Program-made: the position numbers and the translations under genes
Shown: positions 1 through 7,997 of the stretch, piece by piece
Numbering within the stretch: position 1 is the first letter of the stretch
Layout of the letters: each line of letters starts with the position of its first letter
Assembly (NCBI GenBank): GCA_963762635.1
Contig: CAVXLQ010000014.1
Coordinates: 116,419-180,418, forward strand
Direction: 5' to 3'
DNA length: 64,000 nucleotides
Origin: Tenggerimyces sp963762635
GTDB lineage: Bacteria; Actinomycetota; Actinomycetes; Propionibacteriales; Actinopolymorphaceae
Notes under the pieces: model-generated
Database searches by the model: none
What the model was told of the DNA's origin: nothing
What the model saw: only the letters and a program-made list of their open reading frames with translations

Positions 1-303
1 CTGGACATGCTGCTGGTGATGACGGTCGAGCCCGGCTTCGGCGGACAGAAGTTCCTCGACCTGTGCCTGCCGAAGATCCGCCGGACCCGCGAGCTGGTGG
101 CCAAGCACGGACTCGAACTGTGGATTCAGGTGGACGGCGGTGTGTCTGCTTCGACTATTGAGCGGTGCGCCGAAGCGGGGGCTGACGTTTTCGTGGCCGG
201 GTCGGCGGTCTTCGCTGCTGACGACCCCGGCGCGATGGTGGACGAGCTGCGGCGGCTGGCGTCAGTCGCCTCCGAGAATCCTTCGTGGAGGAGTGAGCGC
301 TGA
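1..303 (+). CDS. rpe: Ribulose-phosphate 3-epimerase, C-terminal part (5' end outside window)
   Basis: The enzyme interconverts ribulose 5-phosphate and xylulose 5-phosphate in the pentose phosphate pathway. Only the last 100 codons are present. They carry the late (beta/alpha)8-barrel signatures of the family: MTVEPGFGGQKF near the left edge, the IQVDGGVS strand, and the phosphate-binding end GADVFVAGSAVF. Family members are about 220 residues, so roughly the first 120 are missing. The stop overlaps the ATG of the next gene (TGATG), suggesting translational coupling. Ribulose 5-phosphate is also the substrate of RibB, encoded 2.7 kb downstream. The identification is secure; the reading frame is open to the window edge. 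Confidence 0.93.
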   Translation: MDMLLVMTVEPGFGGQKFLDLCLPKIRRTRELVAKHGLELWIQVDGGVSASTIERCAEAGADVFVAGSAVFAADDPGAMVDELRRLASVASENPSWRSER

Positions 304-665
304 TGTTCTTCCGGGCCCGTCGCTACATCGTGGCCGAGGGCAAGGCGGACGCGTTCACGGCCTTCTTCCTGCAGCGCTTGCTGCCGATCGAGGAGCGGTA
401 CGGCGGGCGGCTGGTCGGGCGCTGGCAGACCGAGGACGAGTCCGAGGTGCTGGCGCTGTGGGCGTACCAGAGCCGCGAGTCCGCCGAGCAGTGCGCGAAG
501 CTCATCCGCGACGACCCGGCGATGCGCGAGGCCACGTCGTTCCGTGAGCGCTACCTCGATCCGCTCTACCTCGAAGAGGCGGAGTCGGAGCTGTTCTCCA
601 CCGTTCCGCTGCGCGCCACCCTGCTCGCCCCGTTCGCCGGCGAGGCTCGCCCCGCCGCGTCCTGA
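303..665 (+). CDS. Small NIPSNAP-like / dimeric alpha-beta barrel protein
   Basis: This is a 120-residue protein of unknown substrate. The first ~95 residues have the length and pattern of a NIPSNAP/ABM-type ferredoxin-like barrel: a strand (FRARRYIVAEGKADAF), a helix, then a strand (EVLALWAYQSRESAEQC) followed by a long helix with RDDPAMRE. Such domains dimerise and bind small hydrophobic or oxidised molecules, but nothing here fixes a ligand. The ATG overlaps the rpe stop, so the two are probably co-translated. The C-terminal ~25 residues look like a flexible tail. A second protein of the same general fold lies at 58098-58403. The family call is moderate and no function is assigned. Confidence 0.72.
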   Translation: MFFRARRYIVAEGKADAFTAFFLQRLLPIEERYGGRLVGRWQTEDESEVLALWAYQSRESAEQCAKLIRDDPAMREATSFRERYLDPLYLEEAESELFSTVPLRATLLAPFAGEARPAAS

Positions 666-697
666 CGTTTCTGGCAAGGTTTGGCAGAATCCGGCAA

Positions 698-1393
698 ATG
701 ACATCGAATGCCGCGCCGCAGGCGGAGGAGACCGTCGTCCGTGACCCGGTGTGGGTCGCGATGCTGATGTGGGTCGGGCTCCCCGTCGCCGGTGCCCTGG
801 TGTTCTGGGGGATCAAGGCGATCGCCGGGTGGCTCGCGAAGGTGCCGGGCATCCCGTTCGGCGACCTGCTCGAGCTGGCCACCAAGGCTCCCGAGCCGTG
901 GGTGACGATCGGCGCGTGGGTGCTCGGGGCGATCGCCGGCCTCGTGCTGGCGTTGATCGGGGCGCACGAGACGTTGCAGCTGACGGTGTCGGACGCGGAC
1001 ACGAAGCTGCGGCGGATGGACGTCCCCTCCTCGGCGACCCGCGCCGAGGTCGAGTCGGTGTTCCTCGACGGCAAGCAGCTCGTCTTGCTCGGTGCGCGCG
1101 GCGAGGAGCTGGCGCGGGAGAAGTCGGACCTGCCTCACGAGCGCGTCCGTGCGGCATTCGTCGCGCACGGCTACCCATGGCTGGACGAGGACCCGTACAA
1201 AGACCAGTACCGGCTGTGGGTCGAGGACCTGCCCGATCTGCCGCCCGGCGCGAACGCCGTGCTGAAGGCACGTGCGAAGGCGATGGAGAAGGACTCCGAG
1301 ACCGACGTCCGCGAGCTGCGCGTCGAGCTCGTGAAGCTCGGCGTCGTCGTTCGCGAGCAGAAGAAGCGTCAGTACGTCCGCGTGGTCTCGTAG
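698..1393 (+). CDS. YqeB-family two-helix membrane protein
   Basis: This 231-residue protein has two predicted membrane spans in the first ~90 residues (MLMWVGLPVAGALVFWGI and a second around IGAWVLGAIAGLVLALIG). A soluble domain follows with FLDGKQLVLLGARGEEL, AFVAHGYPWLDEDPY and RYVRVVS-like features, which matches the actinobacterial YqeB family as I know it. The GYPW...DPY...Y block is the most recognisable element. The function of the family is not established. It starts 33 bases after the upstream gene, so it may share its transcript. The FMN riboswitch follows it and begins a separate unit. No unusual features are seen. Confidence 0.75.
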   Translation: MTSNAAPQAEETVVRDPVWVAMLMWVGLPVAGALVFWGIKAIAGWLAKVPGIPFGDLLELATKAPEPWVTIGAWVLGAIAGLVLALIGAHETLQLTVSDADTKLRRMDVPSSATRAEVESVFLDGKQLVLLGARGEELAREKSDLPHERVRAAFVAHGYPWLDEDPYKDQYRLWVEDLPDLPPGANAVLKARAKAMEKDSETDVRELRVELVKLGVVVREQKKRQYVRVVS

Positions 1394-1444
1394 CGAGGCA
1401 CTTGCACGGCCATGCCACACTGGCCTTGTACGAGCGAAAGCTCG

Positions 1445-1590
1445 CGCGTGCTCCGGGGTCGGTGAAAGTCCGAACCGGCGGTGACAGTCCGCGACCCGGT
1501 CGCGGTCCCTCGTCGAACGAGGGACGCGAACGGTTGACCAGGTGGAACTCCTGGACCGACGGTGAAAGTCCGGATGGGAGGCAGCACGCG
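1445..1590 (+). promoter_or_regulatory. FMN riboswitch (RFN element)
   Basis: The conserved RFN blocks are present in order: CGGGGTCGGTGAAAGTCCG, ACCGGCGGTGACAGTCCGCGA, a variable P-stem (ccctcgt/acgaggg, 1506-1522), GTGGAACTCCTGGACCGACGG and GTGAAAGTCCGGATGGGAGG. The closing P1 helix is a perfect 8-bp pair, CGCGTGCT at 1445-1452 with AGCACGCG at 1583-1590. Binding of FMN is expected to shut down the rib genes that follow. Between the aptamer and the ribE start (1708) there is a possible hairpin with arms GCCGGT (1607-1612) and ACCGGC (1630-1635), which may be part of the expression platform. That platform assignment is inference. Confidence 0.96.
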
Positions 1591-1707
1591 GGACGCGCAC
1601 CGTCCTGCCGGTTCCGCCTGCGCTAGGTGACCGGCGGCGACTACGGGTGCGCGTGCCCTGCCTACCCCGGAACCGCCCGAGCGGTGACCCGGGAGGCGAG
1701 GAAGACA

Positions 1708-2316
1708 GTGTTCACAGGGATCGTCGAGGAACTCGGCACGGTCGCGGGACTGCACAGGCGTGGCGACTCGGCCCTGCTCCACATCCAAGGTCCGACCGTC
1801 AGCAGCGACGCCAAACCAGGCGACTCCATCGCCGTCAACGGCTGTTGCCTGACCGTCGTCGACGTCACCCCCGGCGCGCATTTCACCGCCGACGTGATGG
1901 CCGAGACGCTCGCGCGTACGTCGATCGGCCGGCTCGCCGAAGGCGAACAGGTCAACCTCGAACGCTCCGTACGGGCCGACGCCCGGCTCGGCGGACACAT
2001 CGTGCAAGGCCACATCGACGGCGAGGGCTCGCTGTCCGACCGAGCGCACAGCGACCACTGGGACCTCGTGCGCTTCAAGATCCCCATGAGCCTGAGCAAG
2101 TACGTCGCGGAGAAGGGCTCGATCGCCGTCGACGGCGTCTCGCTCACCGTCGTCGAGGCCGGGGACGACGAATTCTCCGTCGCGCTCATCCCGACCACGC
2201 TCAGGCACACCACGTTGGGAATAAAGCAACCCGGTGCGGCGGTCAATCTCGAGGTCGACGTGATTGCCAAGTACGTCGAACGCCTGACGCTTGTTCGCGA
2301 AGGAGTACTGGCATGA
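1708..2316 (+). CDS. ribE: Riboflavin synthase, alpha subunit type
   Basis: It dismutates two 6,7-dimethyl-8-ribityllumazine molecules to riboflavin and the pyrimidinedione recycled by RibH. The 202-residue protein shows the family start VFTGIVEELG and the two tandem lumazine-binding barrels, the second beginning near GGHIVQGHIDGEG; VNGCCLTVVD and VDGVSLTVVE are the paired repeats. I chose the GTG at 1708 because it places FTGIVEE at the N-terminus and follows an AGGCGAGGAAGA Shine-Dalgarno. The frame is open further upstream (to 1627), but that would add 27 unrelated residues. It is the first gene of the FMN-riboswitch operon and overlaps ribM by ATGA. Confidence 0.96.
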   Translation: MFTGIVEELGTVAGLHRRGDSALLHIQGPTVSSDAKPGDSIAVNGCCLTVVDVTPGAHFTADVMAETLARTSIGRLAEGEQVNLERSVRADARLGGHIVQGHIDGEGSLSDRAHSDHWDLVRFKIPMSLSKYVAEKGSIAVDGVSLTVVEAGDDEFSVALIPTTLRHTTLGIKQPGAAVNLEVDVIAKYVERLTLVREGVLA

Positions 2317-3014
2317 GCTGGCTTACCTGGCTGCTGAACGCCGAGCTTCACATCGGCAGCTCCGAGATCCTCTGGCGCGAGATCATCGGCAACCTGTTCG
2401 GTCTGGCCAGCGCCGTCTACGGGATGCGGCGGCGCGTACTCGCGTGGCCGGTCGGCATGGTCGGCAACGCGCTGCTGTTCACGGTCTTCCTCGGCGGCGT
2501 CTTCCATACGCCGCAGGACACCAACCTGTGGGGCCAGGCCGGCCGGCAGATCTTCTTCTTCGCGGTCAGTGCCTACGGCTGGTGGCGTTGGCGGCAGACC
2601 CGTTCGCACCACGAGGCCGCTGACGGTGGCGCGGTCGCGCCTCGGTGGGCCTCCTCGCGGGAACGCCTCGTGCTGCTCGGGCTCGCGGTGGTGGGGGTCG
2701 TCGGCTTCTACTTCCTGTTGAAGTCGCTCGGCTCGTGGGGCCCGTTGCCGGACGCATGGATCCTCACCGGCAGCATCCTCGCGACGTACGGGATGGCCCG
2801 TGGCTACGTCGAGTTCTGGCTGATCTGGATCGCGGTCGACATCGTCGGTGTGCCCTTGCTGCTGAACGTCGGCCTCTATCCGTCGGCCACGCTCTACATC
2901 GTGTACGGCGTGTTCTGCGTCTTCGGATTCCTTGCCTGGCTGAAGGTCCGCCGCCAGCTCCTCGCTGCCGCCGAGACCGAGCCGGCCAAGGCGTCCTCGA
3001 CGGCGGGGGACTGA
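2313..3014 (+). CDS. ribM: PnuC-like riboflavin transporter RibM
   Basis: This integral membrane protein of 233 residues has about seven hydrophobic spans. It has PnuC-family features: EIIGNLFGLASAVYGMRRRVLAWPVGMVGN near the start, QIFFFAVSAYGWWRW, and the EFWLIWIAVDIVGVPLLL stretch. PnuC proteins carry nicotinamide riboside, but PnuC-like RibM proteins encoded inside FMN-riboswitch rib operons of actinobacteria transport riboflavin. Position here, between ribE (ATGA overlap) and ribBA (3-bp gap), is the reason for preferring RibM. The arrangement would let the cell import or make riboflavin under one switch. Nicotinamide riboside as substrate cannot be excluded from sequence alone. Confidence 0.88.
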   Translation: MSWLTWLLNAELHIGSSEILWREIIGNLFGLASAVYGMRRRVLAWPVGMVGNALLFTVFLGGVFHTPQDTNLWGQAGRQIFFFAVSAYGWWRWRQTRSHHEAADGGAVAPRWASSRERLVLLGLAVVGVVGFYFLLKSLGSWGPLPDAWILTGSILATYGMARGYVEFWLIWIAVDIVGVPLLLNVGLYPSATLYIVYGVFCVFGFLAWLKVRRQLLAAAETEPAKASSTAGD

Positions 3015-3017
3015 ACG

Positions 3018-4235
3018 ATGGGCATCCAGGTCGACTCGGTCGAACGAGCCGTCGCCGACATCGCCGCCGGGCGCGCGATCGTCGTGATGGACGACGCGGA
3101 CCGGGAGAACGAGGGCGATCTGATCTTCGCCGCGGACGCCGCGACGGAGGAGCTGGTCGCGTTCATGATCCGCTACACCAGTGGCGTGATCTGTGCTCCC
3201 GCCGAGGGGCCGCGACTGGATCGTCTCGCGCTGCCGCAGATGGTGTCGGTCAACAAGGAGAGCATGCGGACGGCTTACACCGTGTCGGTCGACGCCGCTG
3301 CCGGGGTGACGACGGGGATCTCCGCGAAGGACCGCGCACGGGCGTTGCGGCTGCTCGCTTCGGACACGTCGACGGCCGAGGACTTCGTTCGGCCTGGGCA
3401 CGTTTTCCCCTTGCGGGGAAGGCCGGGTGGCGTTCTGGCTCGGCCCGGACACACCGAGGCGTCGATCGACCTGACCCGGCTCGCGGGCCGTGCGCCGGTG
3501 GGTGTGCTCGCCGAGGTCGTGAACGACGACGGCACGATGACGCAAGGTCAGCAGCTGCGTGACTTCGCCGACGAGCATGGCCTCGCGCTGATCTCGGTCG
3601 CAGACCTGATCTCGTACCGGCGTCGTACCGAACGCATCGTCGAGCGCGTCGCGGAGACTCGACTGCCCACCAGACATGGCGATTTCACCGCTCTTGGTTA
3701 CCGCTCTGCCGTCGACGGCGTCGAGCACGTGGCGCTCGTCATGGGTTCGCCGGGGGCCGGCGCGCTGGTGCGGGTGCACTCGGAGTGCCTCACCGGCGAC
3801 GCGTTCGGCTCGCTGCGCTGTGACTGCGGTCCGCAGCTCGAGGAGGCGATGCGACTCATCGCGGCCGAGGGCAGCGGGGTCGTCGTGTACCTGCGCGGCC
3901 ACGAAGGTCGCGGGATCGGGCTGCTGTCGAAGCTGCAGGCGTACACGTTGCAGGACGCCGGGCACGACACCGTCGACGCCAACCTGGCGCTGGGGTTGCC
4001 GGCCGATGCCCGGGACTACTGGGTGGGTGCGCAGATCCTGACCGAGCTGGGGATTCCGTCGGTGCGGTTGCTGACGAACAACCCGGCGAAGCGGGCGGGG
4101 CTGGAGGAGTACGGCGTCTCGGTCGCCGCGAGCGTGCCTCTGGTCGTGGCGCCGAACGCGGAGAACGTTCAGTATCTGGCGACGAAGCAGGCGCGGCTCG
4201 GGCACGACCTGCCGGCCTTGGTGGGGGAGCGATGA
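3018..4235 (+). CDS. ribBA: Bifunctional DHBP synthase / GTP cyclohydrolase II
   Basis: It supplies both precursors of riboflavin. The N-terminal half (residues ~1-205) is 3,4-dihydroxy-2-butanone 4-phosphate synthase, with the acidic metal and phosphate motif DDADRENEGD and the histidine motif GHTEASIDL. The C-terminal half is GTP cyclohydrolase II, with the zinc-binding cysteines in HSECLTGDAFGSLRCDCG and the catalytic loop RGHEGRGIGLLSK. Length (405 residues) is normal for RibBA. The start is 3 bp after the ribM stop, and its end overlaps ribH by 4 bp. Both domains keep their key residues, so both activities are expected. Confidence 0.96.
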   Translation: MGIQVDSVERAVADIAAGRAIVVMDDADRENEGDLIFAADAATEELVAFMIRYTSGVICAPAEGPRLDRLALPQMVSVNKESMRTAYTVSVDAAAGVTTGISAKDRARALRLLASDTSTAEDFVRPGHVFPLRGRPGGVLARPGHTEASIDLTRLAGRAPVGVLAEVVNDDGTMTQGQQLRDFADEHGLALISVADLISYRRRTERIVERVAETRLPTRHGDFTALGYRSAVDGVEHVALVMGSPGAGALVRVHSECLTGDAFGSLRCDCGPQLEEAMRLIAAEGSGVVVYLRGHEGRGIGLLSKLQAYTLQDAGHDTVDANLALGLPADARDYWVGAQILTELGIPSVRLLTNNPAKRAGLEEYGVSVAASVPLVVAPNAENVQYLATKQARLGHDLPALVGER

Positions 4236-4726
4236 GCGGCAAGGGTGCACCCACGTTGGCGGGGCTCGAGGCTCGTGGGGCGAAGGTCGCGGTCGTCGCG
4301 GCGTCGTGGCATACCGAGGTGATGGACGGGCTGCTCGACGGCGCTTCGCGTGCGCTGTCGGCCGCCGGGGTCGAGGCGGACGTCGTTCGGGTGCCTGGGT
4401 CGTTCGAGCTGCCGGTGGCTGCCGCGCGGCTCGCGCGGTCCGGGTACGAGGCGGTGGTGGCGCTCGGCGTGGTGATCCGTGGGGGGACGCCACACTTCGA
4501 GTACGTCTGCCAGGCCGCGACGGTCGGGCTGACGCAAGTCTCGGTTGACACCGGTGTGCCGGTCGGGTTCGGCGTCCTGACGTGCGACACCGAGGCGCAG
4601 GCGCTCGACCGGGCCGGGCTGCCGGGGTCGGCGGAGGACAAGGGGGCGGAGGCCGCGGAGGCGGCGCTGGCGACGTTGCTCACGCTTCGCCGTGCGTGTC
4701 CGCCACCTCTATCGTTGGCTCCATGA
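4232..4726 (+). CDS. ribH: 6,7-dimethyl-8-ribityllumazine synthase
   Basis: It condenses the RibA-derived pyrimidine and DHBP into lumazine and normally forms an icosahedral or pentameric shell. The 164-residue protein shows the family landmarks: VAVVAASWHTEVMDGLL, VPGSFELPVAA, ALGVVIRGGTPHFEYVC, and PVGFGVLTCDTEAQA with the AEDKGAEAAEAAL helix. The C-terminus is slightly longer than usual, because the frame runs into the next start. It begins with an ATGA overlap with ribBA and ends overlapping the ATG of the SixA-like gene, so the whole block 1708-5205 reads as one transcript under FMN control. Confidence 0.95.
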   Translation: MSGKGAPTLAGLEARGAKVAVVAASWHTEVMDGLLDGASRALSAAGVEADVVRVPGSFELPVAAARLARSGYEAVVALGVVIRGGTPHFEYVCQAATVGLTQVSVDTGVPVGFGVLTCDTEAQALDRAGLPGSAEDKGAEAAEAALATLLTLRRACPPPLSLAP

Positions 4727-5205
4727 CCCGTCGGTTGCTGCTCCTTCGCCATGCCAAGGCCGAACACACGCCCGGCGTCGCCGATCTCTCCCGCGCGCTG
4801 ACGACGCGCGGCCAGCGGCAGGCGGCGTACGTCGGCAAGCAGGCCCGCGCGGCCGGCTATCTGCCCGACGCGGTCGTGCTGTCGCCTTCGCTGCGTACGC
4901 GGGAGACGTGGTCGTACGCGGCTTCGGAGTGGCAGTCGTCGGTCAAGCCGGACGAGGACGCGCGCATCTACGACAACACGGTCGACGCCCTGCTGGACGT
5001 CGTCCGCGAAGCCGACCCCGCCGCCTCGACGCTGCTGCTGATCGGCCACAACCCGTCGTGCGAGCTGCTCGCGGAGTTCCTCGACCACGGGAAGCTGGCG
5101 GACGGTTTCCAGACCGGCTTCCTGGCGGTGTACGACGTCGACGCCCCCTGGAACGAGATCGACCGCCCCCGCGCCCGCCTCCTCACCACGATCCGCGGAG
5201 AGTAG
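4723..5205 (+). CDS. SixA-type histidine phosphatase
   Basis: This 160-residue protein of the histidine phosphatase (RHG) family begins with the catalytic motif LLLLRHAKAE. It also has LTTRGQRQA, LSPSLRTRETW and the second histidine in LLLIGHNPSCELL. SixA dephosphorylates phosphohistidine on signalling or phosphotransfer proteins; other small RHG enzymes act on different phosphoesters, so the substrate is open. The ATG at 4723 overlaps the ribH stop (ATGA), which ties its expression to the rib operon. Whether it has any role in flavin metabolism, such as removing a phosphate from a pathway intermediate, is speculation. The family call is strong. Confidence 0.85.
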   Translation: MTRRLLLLRHAKAEHTPGVADLSRALTTRGQRQAAYVGKQARAAGYLPDAVVLSPSLRTRETWSYAASEWQSSVKPDEDARIYDNTVDALLDVVREADPAASTLLLIGHNPSCELLAEFLDHGKLADGFQTGFLAVYDVDAPWNEIDRPRARLLTTIRGE

Positions 5206-5922
5206 CTACGCCCTGGTGCGGAGGTGTTTCGTCACGAGCTCGAAGGCCGTTCGGACGGCGGCCCGTGAGTCGTCCGTGTGGTCGAGACTGTCGAAGCCGT
5301 GTTGCCCGTCGGGCACCTCGACGAGGTCGAGTGGAAGCCCTAGCTGGCTGACCCTGTCGACGAACGCCGGAACGGTCGCCGCCACGTCGGGATGGTCACG
5401 GCCGGCGCGGGTGAGCACGAGCGGTGGCGAGGACGGTCCGAGCCGCTCGGTGGGCCGGAAGGCCGGGTCCACCTCCCACCCAGGTAGCGGCGCGAGAACG
5501 GGATAGCTCAACGCCACACAGCGCAGCCAGGACGGTGGTTGGCCGAGCCAGCTCGCCGTCAGCAGGCCGCCGCCGGAGAACGCCCACAGCGCGAGCCGGT
5601 CACCGTCGATCCGCGGATCAGCGCGCACCTCGTCGATGACCGCGGCGAGCATCGCGGCAACTGTCGGGTACGCCGCGGGAGCGTGGAGCGGCAGGTCGGC
5701 CACCACACCGGCGACACCGTACGTCGTCGCGGTCGCGCCATAGCCGACATACGTCGGCCAGTCACGAGCGGTCGGGCGCCAGTCGGACGGGTACAGCCCG
5801 GGCACGAACACCACAGCAGGGCTGGGGCCTTCCATGCTCGGGAAGTACAGGTCGTGGTGCTCGAGACGCTCGTGTTCGGGTCGCACGGCTGGCAACACGA
5901 ACGGTTGCAGGTGGTCCGCCAT
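5206..5922 (-). CDS. Alpha/beta hydrolase (dienelactone-hydrolase-like)
   Basis: This 238-residue cytosolic hydrolase has a substrate-shell strand (AVVFVPGLYPSDWRP), the nucleophile elbow LALWAFSGGG (Ser in the F-S-G-G turn), an acidic residue region (VLTRAGRDHPDV) and the catalytic histidine in PDGQHGFDS. That order is the usual Ser-Asp-His set of the fold. The start MADHLQPFVLPAV was chosen because an AGGAGGGC Shine-Dalgarno lies just upstream. The longer upstream frame is non-coding in character and antisense to the next gene. Only 40 bp separate it from the divergent GNAT-VOC gene. The substrate is unknown. Confidence 0.82.
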   Translation of the reverse strand: MADHLQPFVLPAVRPEHERLEHHDLYFPSMEGPSPAVVFVPGLYPSDWRPTARDWPTYVGYGATATTYGVAGVVADLPLHAPAAYPTVAAMLAAVIDEVRADPRIDGDRLALWAFSGGGLLTASWLGQPPSWLRCVALSYPVLAPLPGWEVDPAFRPTERLGPSSPPLVLTRAGRDHPDVAATVPAFVDRVSQLGLPLDLVEVPDGQHGFDSLDHTDDSRAAVRTAFELVTKHLRTRA

Positions 5923-5962
5923 CGATGCCCTCCTCGGGAGTACGGCTGGCAGGATGAACGGC

Positions 5963-6859
5963 ATGAGGATCAGGGAGGCGACCGACCAGGACTGGCCCGG
6001 GATGTGGGCGTTCATGCGCGGCATCGTCGCCGAGGGCGAGACGTTCTCCTGGGATCGGGACGCGACCGAGGAGTACGCGCGCTCGTACTGGCTGCGCGGC
6101 GGGCCGGCGAGGGCGTTCGTCGCTGTCGACGACGACGGCACCGTGCTCGGGACCGTCGAGACCGGGCCGAACAAGGGTGGCGGCGGGGCGCACATCGCGA
6201 GCGGTGGGTTCATGGTCGACCCGGCGCACAGCGGCAAGGGCGTCGGCCGCGCGCTCGGCGAGCACCTGGTCGGGTGGAACCGAGCGCAGGGCTACAAGGG
6301 CATCCAGTTCAACGCCGTCGTCGAGTCCAACGTCCGCGCGGTCCATCTCTGGAAGTCGCTCGGCTTCGCGGTCATCGCCACCGTTCCCGACGGCTACCGG
6401 CGCCCCAACGGCGAGTACGTCGGGCTGCACCTCATGTACCTCCCGTTGGACGAGCGGCCGAAGCCCTTGCTGAACGCCGCGAGGGTCGCGACGAGGCTGC
6501 CCGCGCAGGACCTCGAACGTGCCCGCGCGTTCTACGCCGACAAGCTCGGCCTCGAACCCGTCGAGGAACGCCCCGGCGGGCTGCTCTACCAACCCGCCGG
6601 CGGCGAGTTCGCGCTGTTCCAGACCAGCGGTGCACCGTCCGGCACGCACACCCAGCTGGCGTTCAACGTCGACGACGTCGAGGCGGTCGTGGCCGAGCTG
6701 CGAGAGCGCGGCCTGGAGCTCGCGCACTTCGAAGGCTTCGGCGAAGGCATCGTCGAGATCGAGGGCAACTACCCGAGCAAGGGCAACGGCGAGCGCGCGG
6801 TCTGGTTCTACGACAGCGAAGGCAACCTGGTCGGCATCGGCCAGTCCGTCACGCGCTGA
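5963..6859 (+). CDS. GNAT N-acetyltransferase fused to a VOC (glyoxalase-fold) domain
   Basis: This 298-residue two-domain protein has a GNAT acetyltransferase in residues ~1-160 (start MRIREATDQDWPGMW, acetyl-CoA loop GFMVDPAHSGKGVGRALG, and the NVRAVHLWKSLGF helix). Residues ~170-298 are a vicinal oxygen chelate domain (RLPAQDLERARAFYADKLGLE ... LLYQPAGGEFALFQTSG ... NGERAVWFYDSEGNLVGI). Either domain commonly stands alone, and the pairing suggests modification and binding or turnover of one small molecule, possibly a toxin. The ATG at 5963 follows AGGATG; an in-frame ATG lies 9 bases earlier. Its last 11 bases overlap the convergent aldo/keto reductase gene. Confidence 0.87.
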   Translation: MRIREATDQDWPGMWAFMRGIVAEGETFSWDRDATEEYARSYWLRGGPARAFVAVDDDGTVLGTVETGPNKGGGGAHIASGGFMVDPAHSGKGVGRALGEHLVGWNRAQGYKGIQFNAVVESNVRAVHLWKSLGFAVIATVPDGYRRPNGEYVGLHLMYLPLDERPKPLLNAARVATRLPAQDLERARAFYADKLGLEPVEERPGGLLYQPAGGEFALFQTSGAPSGTHTQLAFNVDDVEAVVAELRERGLELAHFEGFGEGIVEIEGNYPSKGNGERAVWFYDSEGNLVGIGQSVTR

Positions 6860-7961
6860 CGGCGCCGCGGAACCAAGCCGGCTCCTGCCGGACCTCGGTG
6901 CCACCGAACAGCACCTGGCGCCCCACCTCGCTGTAGGAGAGGTCGTACGACTTCCAGGCGCTGACCTCGTCGAGGAGCCCACGCTGCTCGGCGGACAAGG
7001 CGAAGTCGAGGGCGGCGAGGTTGTCGTCGAGCTGCTCGACCGTACGAGCGCCGAGGATCGTCGACACGACGCCAGGCCGCTGCGCCACCCAGTTGAGCGC
7101 GACCTGCGCCGGCGTACGCCCGACCTCGGACGCGATCTTCCTCAGGACGTCGAGGATGCTCCAGTGCTGCTCGGGATGCTCCGGGACGAACTCCAGCGCC
7201 TTCAGCGACTCCAGGCGCCCATCGCCGGCCGTACCCTCTGGCGTCCGCTCGTACTTGCCCGCCAGGAACCCGCTGGACAATGGCCCCCACGGGACGATCG
7301 CCATGCCGAGATCGAGGGCGGCCGGAACGTGCTCGCGTTCGACCTCGCGCGCGACCAACGAGTACTCCAGCTGCAGAGCCGCGACCGGCTCCCAGCCGTT
7401 CGCGCGTGCTGTCAACTGCGCCTTGGCGACGTACCAGGCCGGCACGTTGCTCAGGCCGATCGCGCGCACCTTGCCGGAGCGGACGAGCGCGTCGAACGTC
7501 GACATCACCTCCTCGACCGGCGTCATCTGGTCCCAGCGGTGCATCCAGTACAGGTCGACGTAGTCCGTACGCAGGCGACGCAGCGAGGCATCGAGGGACG
7601 AGATGAGGTTCTTGCGACCGTTCCCCGAAGCGTTGGGGTTGCCCTGCTCGGTCGACATCGTGAACTTGGTCGCGAGCACGAGTCGCTCGCGCGTCCCGGA
7701 CTCCTCGATGAACTTGCCGAGCAGGTCCTCGCTCCGGCCTTGGCCGTAGTTGACAGCGGTGTCGACGAAATTGCCGCCCGCCTCGACGTACCGCTGGAAC
7801 ACCGCGCGCGAGCTCTCCTCGTCCGAGCCCCAGCTGCCCCACATCCCGGCGCCTTCGGACCCGTCGACGCCGAACGTCATCGCGCCGAGCGCGAGCGGGG
7901 ACACCCGGAGCCCGGTGCGGCCGAGCAGGTGATACGTGGTCAGCGGTGTGGTGGTGGCCAT
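6849..7961 (-). CDS. Aldo/keto reductase
   Basis: This 370-residue NADPH-dependent oxidoreductase has the AKR barrel. The catalytic tetrad can be followed: Asp and Tyr in NFVDTAVNYGQGRSED, Lys in LVLATKFTM, His in VDLYWMHRWD. The cofactor end is AQRPGVVSTILGARTVEQL. It resembles AKRs that reduce aldehydes and ketones in general metabolism, but the substrate cannot be read from the sequence. It has a GGAGGAG Shine-Dalgarno. It is divergent from the TetR-type gene at 8068 and separated by two operator-like palindromes, so it is the obvious target of that regulator. Confidence 0.9.
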   Translation of the reverse strand: MATTTPLTTYHLLGRTGLRVSPLALGAMTFGVDGSEGAGMWGSWGSDEESSRAVFQRYVEAGGNFVDTAVNYGQGRSEDLLGKFIEESGTRERLVLATKFTMSTEQGNPNASGNGRKNLISSLDASLRRLRTDYVDLYWMHRWDQMTPVEEVMSTFDALVRSGKVRAIGLSNVPAWYVAKAQLTARANGWEPVAALQLEYSLVAREVEREHVPAALDLGMAIVPWGPLSSGFLAGKYERTPEGTAGDGRLESLKALEFVPEHPEQHWSILDVLRKIASEVGRTPAQVALNWVAQRPGVVSTILGARTVEQLDDNLAALDFALSAEQRGLLDEVSAWKSYDLSYSEVGRQVLFGGTEVRQEPAWFRGAVSA

Positions 7962-7997
7962 GAGAGCCGCTCCTCCGAGTTAGAATCGAGTCGAATT

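Noticed and set aside
1662..4493. A 943-codon open frame on the minus strand opposite the rib operon
   Set aside because: It is antisense to ribE-ribM-ribBA-ribH, has an Arg/Pro/His-rich composition without domains, and is a by-product of high GC content.
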